Assembly: GCF_910588715.1 (NCBI RefSeq)
Contig: NZ_CAJURG010000001.1
Span: forward strand, 878,174 to 942,173
DNA length: 64,000 nucleotides
Origin: an uncultured Clostridium sp.
GTDB lineage: Bacteria > Bacillota > Clostridia > Clostridiales > Clostridiaceae
Reading direction: 5' to 3'
The first letter of the stretch is position 1. Every line of letters begins with the position of its first letter. The notes beneath the pieces were generated by a model that was given only the letters and a program-made list of their open reading frames with translations, was not told where the DNA came from and did not search any database. Both the position numbers and the translations under genes were made by a program. This document shows positions 36,101-44,696 of the stretch, in pieces.

Positions 36101-37012
36101 CTATTTACAATATAAAAAGTTATATAATGCTCCAATTAAATTTGCATCATTATCAAATTCGCATTTCTCTACCTTAATATCCAATGTTGATTCTTTATTT
36201 TTCATTAACTCTAAATATTTATTTAATCTATCTATAAAATCCTTTCTTGCAGATATTCCTCCACCAATTAATATTTTTTCTGGGTCTAATATATATTGAA
36301 TGTTGTAAATACCCTTTGCCAAAACTTTAAACCACTCTGCAAACTCTTCCTTTACCTCTTCATCATCTTTTTCCATTTCAAAAACTAATTGTCCTGTTAA
36401 ATCAGAAACATCTATATTTTTTCTATTTGCAACTCTTCTTATCAATGCTCCAGTTGATGCAACTCTGCTCCATACATTTCCTAATCCATTTTCGCCCTTC
36501 TCATCTGTAACTTGAATAAAGCCAAATTCTCCACCATGAAGATTTTTACCTCTTAATATTTTCTTATCTATAACAACAGCTCCCCCTATTCCTGTCCCTA
36601 AAACTATAGATATAAAATTATCCACATCTTTTGCAGCACCTATCCAACCTTCAGCTAAAGCAGAACAATTCGCATCATTTTCCATAGATATTTCTAATGC
36701 AGTAGCTTCTGATAAAAGCTTTTTCATATTCACGTTATGAATACAAGGAACTGCACTTACCCCCTCAATAAATCCTGTTTTTTGATTAACTGCTCCCGGA
36801 AAACTACATGCTAACCCTTTAATATTTTCACTTTTAATATATTTTTCTACAATACTTTTAATATCAAAAATAAACTTATCTATATCTTCATTATCAGTTA
36901 CTATATTTCCCTTTTCTAATATCTCTCCATATTTATTTAATAATCCATACTTTATAGCAGAGCCACCAACATCTAATGCAATATATTTATCTATTATTTT
37001 ATTTTCTTTCAT
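36101..37012 (-). CDS. ROK-family sugar kinase, BglK-like
   Basis: A 303-residue ROK kinase. The phosphate motif DVGGSAIK is near residue 14, and MENDANCSALAEGW and GTGIGGAV mark the active site. The zinc motif CxCGxxGC usual in ROK glucokinases is absent: after HGGEFG the sequence has no Cys. This zinc-less pattern and segments such as ENDANC.LAE.W.G match BglK, the ATP-dependent beta-glucoside kinase, rather than NagK or GlcK. With the adjacent GH1 enzyme this fits kinase-then-cleavage of disaccharides. First gene of its operon; SD AAAGGAGAG. Confidence 0.88.
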   Translation of the reverse strand: MKENKIIDKYIALDVGGSAIKYGLLNKYGEILEKGNIVTDNEDIDKFIFDIKSIVEKYIKSENIKGLACSFPGAVNQKTGFIEGVSAVPCIHNVNMKKLLSEATALEISMENDANCSALAEGWIGAAKDVDNFISIVLGTGIGGAVVIDKKILRGKNLHGGEFGFIQVTDEKGENGLGNVWSRVASTGALIRRVANRKNIDVSDLTGQLVFEMEKDDEEVKEEFAEWFKVLAKGIYNIQYILDPEKILIGGGISARKDFIDRLNKYLELMKNKESTLDIKVEKCEFDNDANLIGALYNFLYCK

Positions 37013-37059
37013 ACTAATAACTCTCCTTTAATCATTTTTAAATTTAAAGAAAAAGGAAC

Positions 37060-37074
37060 TTGTAGAAGCTACAA
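37060..37074 (-). promoter_or_regulatory. Palindrome in the leader of the ROK-GH1-GH20 operon
   Basis: TTGTAGAAGCTACAA is a 6-bp inverted repeat with a 3-nt centre, about 48 bp before the ROK start. It may be an operator or mRNA hairpin. A possible promoter upstream is TTGTTA, 16 nt, TATATG. No other structure is evident in the 280-bp gap apart from the GDPD terminator. Confidence 0.35.
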
Positions 37075-37233
37075 CTACAAATTCCAAATTTTCATATATG
37101 ACTTAAAATTAAACTAACAAATTTTAATTTTCAGCATATGTAAATGATAACACTTAAGTTTATTATTTTACAGTTTACAATATTTAGTTTTAGTGTACTT
37201 TTTTTAGTTTTTTTAATTTATTATAAAAAAATT

Positions 37234-37270
37234 CTCCTAGGATTAATCTCTCTTAAATTAATCCTAGGAG
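37234..37270 (-). terminator. Terminator of the ugp-like operon
   Basis: Perfect 14-bp stem CTCCTAGGATTAAT and complement with a 9-nt loop; a T-run follows on the minus strand. It separates the GDPD gene from the ROK operon. Confidence 0.9.
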
Positions 37271-37291
37271 TAAATATATTTCTATAATTTC

Positions 37292-38017
37292 TTATAATTC
37301 ACCATTTATAATTTCATTTAATAAATCTGGATAATCAGTAAAAATTCCATTAACACCAGCTTCAATTAAACTTCTCATATAAATTGGATTGTTAACAGTA
37401 TAAACATTTACCTTAATATTATTTTCATTTGCTTCCTTTATAAGTTCTTTTGTCACTAATTTTAAATCAAGATGTATTGCAGTTGCTCCAAGCTTCTTAG
37501 AATATTCAATTATATTTTCTATAGACTTATAATATAATAACCCTGTTTTAAATCCCCTATCTATTTCTCTACAAAGCTTTATAGATTCATGATTGAAACT
37601 TGATAATATTACTTGCTTTTTAAGTTCATATTTATTTACTAATTCAATTACATCTTCTTCTATTCCTTTATAATGTATTTCATCAGTTTTTAATTCTATA
37701 TTTAATAATATATCTGTAGACTTTACAAGTTCTAATACTTCTTTTAAAGTAGGAATTTTGCACTCTATATTATCTTCAAAGTTTTTGTTTCTGCATTTAA
37801 AAGCTTTTAACTCTTCTAATGTCATATCCTTAACTAAGCCTTTTCCTTTAAATGTACGTTCAATATCTTCATCATGTATGACTACTAGTTCATTATCTTT
37901 AGTTTTATGAACATCAATTTCAAGACCATTTGCACCACCTTTTATTCCTTCTTTTAAAGATAATATTGTGTTTTCTGGATAATACCTACTAGCACCTCTA
38001 TGTGCAAAATTTATCAT
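37292..38017 (-). CDS. Glycerophosphodiester phosphodiesterase
   Basis: A 241-residue cytoplasmic GDPD. HRGAS and PENT near the N-terminus, then EIDVHKTKDNELVVIHDE, supply the catalytic His pair and metal ligands. It splits glycerophosphodiesters such as glycerophosphocholine to glycerol-3-phosphate and an alcohol. Its position as last gene of the ABC importer operon supports a Ugp-like role, as with E. coli UgpQ. SD AGGAGATGG precedes the ATG. Confidence 0.93.
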   Translation of the reverse strand: MINFAHRGASRYYPENTILSLKEGIKGGANGLEIDVHKTKDNELVVIHDEDIERTFKGKGLVKDMTLEELKAFKCRNKNFEDNIECKIPTLKEVLELVKSTDILLNIELKTDEIHYKGIEEDVIELVNKYELKKQVILSSFNHESIKLCREIDRGFKTGLLYYKSIENIIEYSKKLGATAIHLDLKLVTKELIKEANENNIKVNVYTVNNPIYMRSLIEAGVNGIFTDYPDLLNEIINGEL

Positions 38018-38041
38018 AATACCATCTCCTATTTAAATTTA

Positions 38042-38827
38042 CTATATTATTTTTAATGTTTTTAAAGCATTATATATCCCCTTATTATTAATATGGTCTG
38101 TTACTAAGTTAGCTTTTTCCTTTAACTCCATACATCCATTCCCCATTGCTATAGAAAAGTCTACTTCATCAAACATTTCTAAATCATTAAATCCATCTCC
38201 AAAAGCAAAATATTTAATATTTTCTTTTTCAGTTATACTTTTAATATATTTAATTGCACCCCCCTTACTACAATAAGCATTAAATATATCATATCCATCA
38301 TTTATATCTATTAACTTAACAAATTTAAACATATTATAATTATTTACTAATTTATTAATATCTTCTTTATGAATATTAGCATTTATCTGAAAAACTTCAT
38401 AATTACATATATTATTTAATATTTCATCTTCAAGTTTTTCTATTTTCATATTATATTTTTCTGAAAAATCTCTTATCCATTTACTTTCTATCTTTCCAAC
38501 ACTTCTATCTAATAAATGTAAACAGTATGATATATTATATTTTTCAAAATAATCAATAATATTTTTAACCATTTCTTTATTCATAAATTTTTTATAAATT
38601 ACTTCATTATCAATTGTAATTAAAGAACCATTCGCACTTACTATAGTATTAAACATATTATAATAACTTTCTTGTTTAACCATAGCAAGTGATCTTCCAG
38701 TTGCTATTGCCACATTTACTCCATTACATTTACAAGCTTCTATCCCTTTAATAGTATAATCACATATTCTATTTTTTTCTCTACAAACTAATGTATTATC
38801 TACATCGAAAAATATAGTTTTTTTCAT
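38042..38827 (-). CDS. HAD-IIB (Cof-type) phosphatase
   Basis: A 261-residue HAD hydrolase. Nucleophile motif FFDVDNTLV, motif II ATGR, and motif IV FGDGFNDLEMF are present, with the C2 cap between them. Cof-type enzymes dephosphorylate small phosphorylated metabolites. Lying between the solute-binding protein and GDPD genes, it may dephosphorylate glycerol-3-phosphate or a sugar phosphate. SD AAAGGAGAAG. Confidence 0.9.
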   Translation of the reverse strand: MKKTIFFDVDNTLVCREKNRICDYTIKGIEACKCNGVNVAIATGRSLAMVKQESYYNMFNTIVSANGSLITIDNEVIYKKFMNKEMVKNIIDYFEKYNISYCLHLLDRSVGKIESKWIRDFSEKYNMKIEKLEDEILNNICNYEVFQINANIHKEDINKLVNNYNMFKFVKLIDINDGYDIFNAYCSKGGAIKYIKSITEKENIKYFAFGDGFNDLEMFDEVDFSIAMGNGCMELKEKANLVTDHINNKGIYNALKTLKII

Positions 38828-38860
38828 ATTACTTCTCCTTTAGGTTTTCTTAAATAGATA

Positions 38861-40201
38861 TTATTTATTTGATTTATTATATTTTTCTAATGCACTATTA
38901 ATTGTTTTTGACATATTTTTTACAGCTTCTTTAGAAGTTATTTCATTATTTAATACTTTTTCAATATTTTCTTCTATAGATGCTCTAGCTTCTGGGAATA
39001 TACCTAAAATAGCTCCTGAGCTATTGTTTTCTTCTCTTAATTGTTCAATAGCTGTTTTAAATTCTGGGTTTTTATTTAAATATTCAACCATCTCTGGTAA
39101 TTCATAAGCCTTTTTAGAAACTGAAAAATATCCCGTTGCTTGAGACCACTTAACTTGTGTTTGTTCTGAAACCATAAACTTAATAAATTCAAAGGCTGCA
39201 TTTTCTCTTTCATCATCACCATTATTCATTATCCATAAAGAAGCTCCTCCAACAGATACTCCTCCATTATCTCTTTCTAAAACTGATGGAAAGTATGCTG
39301 TCCCTAATTCAAAATTATCACCTATTTTACTTTTTAAATCTCCTAAACTAGCAGTTGACGCAACTATCATTGCAACATTACCTGATGAAAAAGCATCTAA
39401 TGTATTTTGCGAGTCTCTACCAAAGTTTCCTACAACACCAGAATCTACAAGCTCCTTCCATCCTTCAATAATATTTAATGCTCCATCATTAGAGTTAAAT
39501 ACAACTTCAGTTGCATCTCCTTTTCTTCCATTCCCCTCATTTGCATAATCTAACCCTTGTTTAATTAAAAATTGTTCAAAAAACCAACCATATATTTGCA
39601 TTGCATATCCATATCTTGAAACCTTATCTCCTTCTTTAACTGCTAGTTTACTAGATACTTCTATTATTTCTTTAAAGTTAGTTGGAATATCTTTATCTGT
39701 TAACCCAGCTTCTGAAAATGCCGTTTTATTATAAAATAAAATTGGTGTTGAACTGTTAAATGGCATAGAATATAATTTTCCATCTATAGTATAATAATCT
39801 AAAATATTTTTTTCTAAAGATGCTATATCATAGTCATTTTTATCTATCATATCTTGCATAGGTATTGCATATTCACTATCTATCATCCACTTAGTTCCAA
39901 TATCATATAATTGCATAACATCCGGTCCTGAATTACTTAAAGCTGAGCTTTTAAGTTTATTTATCGAATCATCATAACTTCCTTGATATTCTGCTACTAC
40001 ATTAATTTTATCTTGTGAATTATTAAATTCATCTACTAATGAATTTATAGCTTCTCCACCTTTTCCCCCCATAGAATGCCAAAATGTTATTTTAGTATTT
40101 TCCCAACTTTTATTGCTAGCTAACGAGTTATTTGAACATCCAACTAAAGATGTAACCCCTAAAATTGATGTTAATACTATTGTTAATAATCTTTTTTTCA
40201 T
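38861..40201 (-). CDS. ABC importer substrate-binding lipoprotein, UgpB/family 1
   Basis: A 446-residue lipoprotein with signal peptide MKKRLLTIVLTS and lipobox LVGCS. The mature part is a family 1 carbohydrate-binding protein (KITFWHSMGG; DVMQLYDIG; GFGG-like loops), closest in look to glycerol-3-phosphate binding UgpB. The frame has an ATG two codons earlier, but that lies only two bases from the SD GAGG; the ATG at 40201 is eight bases away. Third gene of the importer operon. Confidence 0.88.
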   Translation of the reverse strand: MKKRLLTIVLTSILGVTSLVGCSNNSLASNKSWENTKITFWHSMGGKGGEAINSLVDEFNNSQDKINVVAEYQGSYDDSINKLKSSALSNSGPDVMQLYDIGTKWMIDSEYAIPMQDMIDKNDYDIASLEKNILDYYTIDGKLYSMPFNSSTPILFYNKTAFSEAGLTDKDIPTNFKEIIEVSSKLAVKEGDKVSRYGYAMQIYGWFFEQFLIKQGLDYANEGNGRKGDATEVVFNSNDGALNIIEGWKELVDSGVVGNFGRDSQNTLDAFSSGNVAMIVASTASLGDLKSKIGDNFELGTAYFPSVLERDNGGVSVGGASLWIMNNGDDERENAAFEFIKFMVSEQTQVKWSQATGYFSVSKKAYELPEMVEYLNKNPEFKTAIEQLREENNSSGAILGIFPEARASIEENIEKVLNNEITSKEAVKNMSKTINSALEKYNKSNK

Positions 40202-40238
40202 TTTCATTTCCTCACTATTAATTAAATTTTATTCTTAT

Positions 40239-41063
40239 TTATCCTTTAACTGCTCCAGCAGTCATACCTTTTACTAATTGCTTTTGACCTAATATAAATA
40301 TTAATATTGATGGTATTAATATTAATATTGCTCCAGCTAAAACCACACTATAACTACTTCCTTCTGAGTATTGAAGCATACTTATTCCTATTTGAACTGT
40401 TCTATTATTTCCATTATTTATTGTTAATAATGGCCATAAATATTGATTCCAAGTATTAATAAATACATAAATAGCTAGAGATGCTATTGCTGGCTTTGAT
40501 ATAGGTATTAAAATCTTAAATAAAAATTTTAAATTTCCACATCCATCAATTTTAGAAGCTTCTCTTATTTCCTTTGGAATTGTTAAATAAAATTGTCTCA
40601 TCAAGAAAACTCCCATAGCTGATGTTAAAAATGGCACTATAAGAACTTTTAAACTATCATTCCATCCCCACGAGCTTACTGTAAGAAAATTTGATATAAC
40701 TGTGGTTTCTGTTGGTATCATCATAGTTGATAAAACCATTAAGAATAAAAGCTTTTTCCCCTTAAAATCATAAAAAGCAAAGGCGTAAGCTGCTAAACTA
40801 GCTGTTATAACTTGTCCTACCGTAACACATATAGAAACAATAAAGCTATTAGCTATAAATTTTAAAAGCGGTACTGTGTTTAGTGCAGTTTTAAAATTTT
40901 CTAATGTTAATCTACTTGGAATAATTTTATGTGGATATTTAGTCATTTCTCCTTGATCCATAAAACTTAAACTTAACGCATATAAAAGTGGAAAAGTAAT
41001 TAACAATCCAACAAATATACTTAATATAGTTAATATCAATTTATTTCTTTTGCTTTTATTCAT
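40239..41063 (-). CDS. Carbohydrate ABC transporter permease, UgpE-like
   Basis: A 274-residue CUT1-family inner-membrane permease with six helices. The EAA loop reads REASKIDGCG, and WNQYLWPLL plus the C-terminal LVKGMTAGAVKG are as in UgpE. It pairs with the upstream permease, whose stop codon overlaps its ATG (TAATG). The EAA loop should dock an ATPase that is not encoded in the operon. Confidence 0.9.
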   Translation of the reverse strand: MNKSKRNKLILTILSIFVGLLITFPLLYALSLSFMDQGEMTKYPHKIIPSRLTLENFKTALNTVPLLKFIANSFIVSICVTVGQVITASLAAYAFAFYDFKGKKLLFLMVLSTMMIPTETTVISNFLTVSSWGWNDSLKVLIVPFLTSAMGVFLMRQFYLTIPKEIREASKIDGCGNLKFLFKILIPISKPAIASLAIYVFINTWNQYLWPLLTINNGNNRTVQIGISMLQYSEGSSYSVVLAGAILILIPSILIFILGQKQLVKGMTAGAVKG

Positions 41064-41998
41064 TATTGATAATGTACTCCCTTCTTTTCAAACTTAAATT
41101 GTAATAATGTAACTATCATCATAATTACAAATAATATAAGTGCTTGGGCGCAAGCCATTTCAAATCTACCATTAAAAAATGCTTCCCTATAAATAGAATG
41201 AACTAAAACATTAGTTGAATCTCCAGGACCTCCCTGTGTTAATAATTTTATTTGTCCAAAAGCTTGAAAAGCATTTATTAAATTCATAAATACAACTAAA
41301 AACATTTGAGGTGATACCATGGGTATTATTATATTCTTAACTTTAGTTAAATAATTTGCTCCATCTATTGCTGCACTTTCCATAAGCTCATTTGGTATGT
41401 TTCTTAAACCTGTTAATAAAAAAATAAAATTTAATCCTATATTTAACCAAATAGTTACTATAGCAACTGATATTAATGCAAATTTTGAATTTGTTAACCA
41501 TCCAATTTGTGTTCCCAATAAATGATTGAGTACCCCATTTGTAGGATGAAAAATCATCGTCCATATTATTGCTGCTGGTGCAGATGCTATTGCCATTGGT
41601 AATGAAAACATCAGTTCATAAATTCTACTTCCCTTTAATTTATTATTTGCTAATAATGCTAACAAAAATCCAATAATTACAGATGGTGCTGCTACTATTA
41701 ATACAAATTTAAAAGTTACAAATATTGAATTATAAAACTCAGGTGAAGTTAAAATTTCTTTAAAATTTTCCAATCCAATAAAATCTTTAATTTGTCCTCT
41801 TATATTAGTAGTTGACATACTCATTATTATTGTTTTTATAAATGGATAAAATACAAATAAAGTAAATATGATAAATGTAGGTATTAAATAAAAATATGGT
41901 TCTATTTTTTTCCTTAATTTAATTTTACTTTTTAATAATATTTTTCTACTTAAATCTTTATTTTTCATATTTTTTAATTTTAAAGATTGCTCTGCCAT
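41063..41998 (-). CDS. Carbohydrate ABC transporter permease, UgpA-like
   Basis: A 311-residue CUT1 permease with a Lys-rich N-terminal extension (about 30 residues) and six helices. Its EAA loop is MESAAIDGAN. It is first in the five-gene operon permease-permease-binding protein-HAD-GDPD. No ATPase gene (UgpC/MsmK) is near; such operons often share a general MsmK-type ATPase encoded elsewhere. SD GAGGGAGG precedes the ATG. Confidence 0.9.
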   Translation of the reverse strand: MAEQSLKLKNMKNKDLSRKILLKSKIKLRKKIEPYFYLIPTFIIFTLFVFYPFIKTIIMSMSTTNIRGQIKDFIGLENFKEILTSPEFYNSIFVTFKFVLIVAAPSVIIGFLLALLANNKLKGSRIYELMFSLPMAIASAPAAIIWTMIFHPTNGVLNHLLGTQIGWLTNSKFALISVAIVTIWLNIGLNFIFLLTGLRNIPNELMESAAIDGANYLTKVKNIIIPMVSPQMFLVVFMNLINAFQAFGQIKLLTQGGPGDSTNVLVHSIYREAFFNGRFEMACAQALILFVIMMIVTLLQFKFEKKGVHYQ

Positions 41999-42058
41999 AT
42001 TAATCCTCCCTCAAACATATCTTCTTAATTTAGGATACTTTTCTAAGATTAACTACAT

Positions 42059-42117
42059 ATTATGAGAAAGTTAACCTATTTTAACAATATTTTCTCTTAT
42101 GTTAAAATAAGTTAACT
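42059..42117 (-). promoter_or_regulatory. Promoter of ugp-like operon with paired inverted operators
   Basis: AGTTAACCTATTTTAACA (42069-42086) and an inverted copy (42100-42117) differ at one base and are 13 bp apart. Minus-strand promoter: -35 TTGTTA (42082-42087), 17 nt, -10 CATAAT (42059-42064). One copy lies over the -35 and spacer, the other upstream. Each copy holds GTTAA and TTAAC six bases apart, near but not equal to the clostridial Rex site spacing of four. Confidence 0.6.
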
Positions 42118-42130
42118 ATTTCTATAACAA

Positions 42131-42155
42131 AAAAGCTGTTCTTTCGAACAGCTTT
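42131..42155 (-). terminator. Terminator of the vanZ-like gene
   Basis: Hairpin AAAGCTGTTC / GAACAGCTTT with a 4-nt TTTC loop, followed by TTTTGTT on the minus strand. Confidence 0.88.
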
Positions 42156-42191
42156 AAAAATATTTTTCTAATTTTATATTAATATATTTTA

Positions 42192-42593
42192 TTAACACGT
42201 TTCTTTTTTTATACTACCTAGTCCTATAAAAACCTTACCTAACTTCATATAAAGTTTATATAAAATTATTCCTAAAATAGCTCCAATAACATTCCATAAT
42301 ATATCATCAATATCAAAATATCTTCCAACAAGATATTCAAGAATTTCTATAGAAAATGTAAATATTAATGAAAAAACAGTTATTTTTATAAAACTCTTTT
42401 TTTGATTTAAAAATATCATTGAACATAGAAACCCAAATGGTATAAAAAATACAACATTTAAAAGTATTTGTTCTAATACAATTGATGGATATTGTATAAA
42501 ATCATTTATTGTGGATTTAAGTGGAATTAAATTTGGTGTTATATGAAATGTATTAAAATCACTTAATTTTATTGTTAAAATATCAGTTAACAT
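42192..42593 (-). CDS. VanZ-family membrane protein, possibly short at the N-terminus
   Basis: A 133-residue VanZ-like protein with about three membrane helices; NLIPLKS, NVVFFIPFGF and DDILWNVIGAILG are family hallmarks. VanZ proteins confer low-level teicoplanin resistance. The usual first membrane helix is missing. No SD precedes the ATG at 42593. Instead an 8-codon ORF (42593-42619) with an SD (AAGGG) ends in a stop codon overlapping this ATG (TAATG). Either re-initiation or a lost/frameshifted N-terminus explains this. Confidence 0.75.
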   Translation of the reverse strand: MLTDILTIKLSDFNTFHITPNLIPLKSTINDFIQYPSIVLEQILLNVVFFIPFGFLCSMIFLNQKKSFIKITVFSLIFTFSIEILEYLVGRYFDIDDILWNVIGAILGIILYKLYMKLGKVFIGLGSIKKETC

Positions 42594-42619
42594 TAAAACA
42601 ATGATTGTATCATATTCAT
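42593..42619 (-). other. Eight-codon upstream ORF overlapping the vanZ-like start
   Basis: ATG at 42619, seven more codons, then TAA at 42593-42595 whose last base begins the VanZ ATG. An AAGGG SD lies five bases upstream of the first ATG. Peptide MNMIQSLF is hydrophobic and could be a remnant of the VanZ N-terminal helix or a coupling leader. Confidence 0.45.
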
Positions 42620-42722
42620 CTCATCCCTTTTTATATTTTAAATTTGCTGTATTTTTATAAAAAAACACTATAAGTTCAATTTAACTCTTTTCAATTTTAC
42701 CATAAAGTGAAAATTTAGTAAA

Positions 42723-44696
42723 TTACTTAATCATCTTCTTTGCCCCATTATATGTGGAAATAAAATATCCACCATATATAACTACAAGCACTACTAAAGT
42801 AATTAATATATATTTCATCATATTTCCATCACCTACTATAGAAACTACTCCTTGTGCGAATTTTAATCCTGCTATAGAATGAATCAATGCAACTAATAAT
42901 GGAATCATAAAATATATACCAACTTGAACAAATAAAGATTTATTAATTATTATTTCATCAACTCCAACCTTTTTAAGTAAATCATATCTATAAATATTAT
43001 CTGCTGACTCACATAATTGTTGAAGAGCTAAAACAGCTGCACTCGTTATTAAAAATATAATTCCCATATAAATTGCTAAATATGAAACTGTTGCTCCAAG
43101 CCCTGTCATAGTAGATTTAATACTTTCTTTTGTCGCATAATATATTTTAGCTTCATTTTTATCATTATTATCTTTTATTAATTCATTTATGGAATTTTCT
43201 ACGTTTAATTTATCATTTTTATAATTTAAATTTAAATAAGTGTTAATAGGCTTCAATTCTTCTACTACTTCATCATTTACTACAAATGTACAAATATTAT
43301 TTTTCATAGTTGAATCGTAAGCCACAATATTAAAAACTTCATTATTTGCTGGAGTTAACTCCTTTCCATTTATACTAATTTTAATTTTGTTATCTATAGA
43401 TTCTTCTATAGACTTTTGCATATCTTCTATATCACTAAAAACTAAATATTCATCTTTATTTAAATTTATAGCTTCTTTTCCTAATAATCTTAGTAATTCA
43501 TTAAAATCAGATATTGTAATTGCATTAATATAACTATCTGTAAATACAGGATAATAACTACTTCCCGTCTTAATTCCATCTTCATTTAAAAATTCACTAT
43601 ATTTTACATCAGTAATATAATTTGTGTATTGGGCATAATTACATATACTACTTAACTTATCTTTTCCTAACTCATTTTTAATATTATCTCCATTTAAATT
43701 CCACAAACTCATATCAAATTGAGTTAAATCTTCGACATCCTTATTAAGTCCCTTACTAATTCCAAGTCCACTCGAAAATGTACATATTGCAATAAATAAC
43801 ATTAAGCAAATAAAGGTCATTGAAATAAAGGTAGTATTTATTTTGCTATTTATTTGTCTTAAAACAAACATATTTAAATCTTTTAAATAGAATTTTTTAT
43901 TACTTTGCATGACCTTTAATAAAAATCCTGATAATGAAAAGAAAAATAATAATGTTCCAATAGCTCCTAATAATACTGGAATCCCTAAAGTTACTGGACT
44001 GGCTATTGCAACTCCATTTTTTATCACTATATAATAAGCTAAACCTATCATTACAACACTTATTATAAATACTACTACAGATACCCAAATATTTTTTACT
44101 CTTAATCTTTCATTTTTCTTTTCAGAAGTTAATAAATCTATTAATTTTACTTTTCTTATAGTAAAAGAATTAAAAATTAAAACTACTAAATAAATTAATC
44201 CAAAACAAACTATTGTTTTAATAAATGCAACCTTTGAAAATACGAAAGTAAAATTAACTAAATTTACTTTAAATAACTTAGCAGTAAATATAGATAGCAT
44301 TTGTGAAAGTAAAATTCCTAAGGCTATACCAACTGCTAAAGAAATAATTCCAATTAACATTGTTTCTACAAATATCAATTTAGAAAGTTGTGTATTTTCC
44401 ATACCTAATGTCATATAAATACCAAATTCTTTTTTTCTTCTTTTAACTAAAAAGTTATTAGCATAAACTATTAAAAATCCTAATACAAACGAAATAAATA
44501 CCGAAGCAACTCCCATAACTAAATTTATCATTTGAAATGCTGTTGCTTGTTCTTCTGTTAAATTCATCATTATTTTTTGAGATTCAATAGAATTAAAAGT
44601 ATAAAATATACAAACTCCAAATACTAATGTTAAAAAATAAATTGTGTAATCTCTTAAACTCTTTTTTAAATTTCTTGTAGCTAGTTTAAAATACAT
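42723..44696 (-). CDS. Bacitracin-exporter-type ABC permease (BceB-like, FtsX family)
   Basis: A 657-residue permease with ten predicted helices: one near the N-terminus, FtsX-like clusters, and a large extracellular domain (about 310-530) between helices VII and VIII, the sensor/binding region of BceB proteins. These transporters free lipid II-cycle targets from peptide antibiotics. The longest frame starts 10 codons earlier, but SD GGAGGTGA is eight bases before the ATG at 44696. It overlaps the ATPase gene by 11 bp. Partner kinase and regulator lie just beyond a divergent gene. Confidence 0.9.
   Translation of the reverse strand: MYFKLATRNLKKSLRDYTIYFLTLVFGVCIFYTFNSIESQKIMMNLTEEQATAFQMINLVMGVASVFISFVLGFLIVYANNFLVKRRKKEFGIYMTLGMENTQLSKLIFVETMLIGIISLAVGIALGILLSQMLSIFTAKLFKVNLVNFTFVFSKVAFIKTIVCFGLIYLVVLIFNSFTIRKVKLIDLLTSEKKNERLRVKNIWVSVVVFIISVVMIGLAYYIVIKNGVAIASPVTLGIPVLLGAIGTLLFFFSLSGFLLKVMQSNKKFYLKDLNMFVLRQINSKINTTFISMTFICLMLFIAICTFSSGLGISKGLNKDVEDLTQFDMSLWNLNGDNIKNELGKDKLSSICNYAQYTNYITDVKYSEFLNEDGIKTGSSYYPVFTDSYINAITISDFNELLRLLGKEAINLNKDEYLVFSDIEDMQKSIEESIDNKIKISINGKELTPANNEVFNIVAYDSTMKNNICTFVVNDEVVEELKPINTYLNLNYKNDKLNVENSINELIKDNNDKNEAKIYYATKESIKSTMTGLGATVSYLAIYMGIIFLITSAAVLALQQLCESADNIYRYDLLKKVGVDEIIINKSLFVQVGIYFMIPLLVALIHSIAGLKFAQGVVSIVGDGNMMKYILITLVVLVVIYGGYFISTYNGAKKMIK

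Noticed and set aside
42069..42117. Rex operator at the ugp-like promoter
   Set aside because: GTTAA and TTAAC are six bases apart, whereas clostridial Rex sites have four; kept only as unidentified operators.
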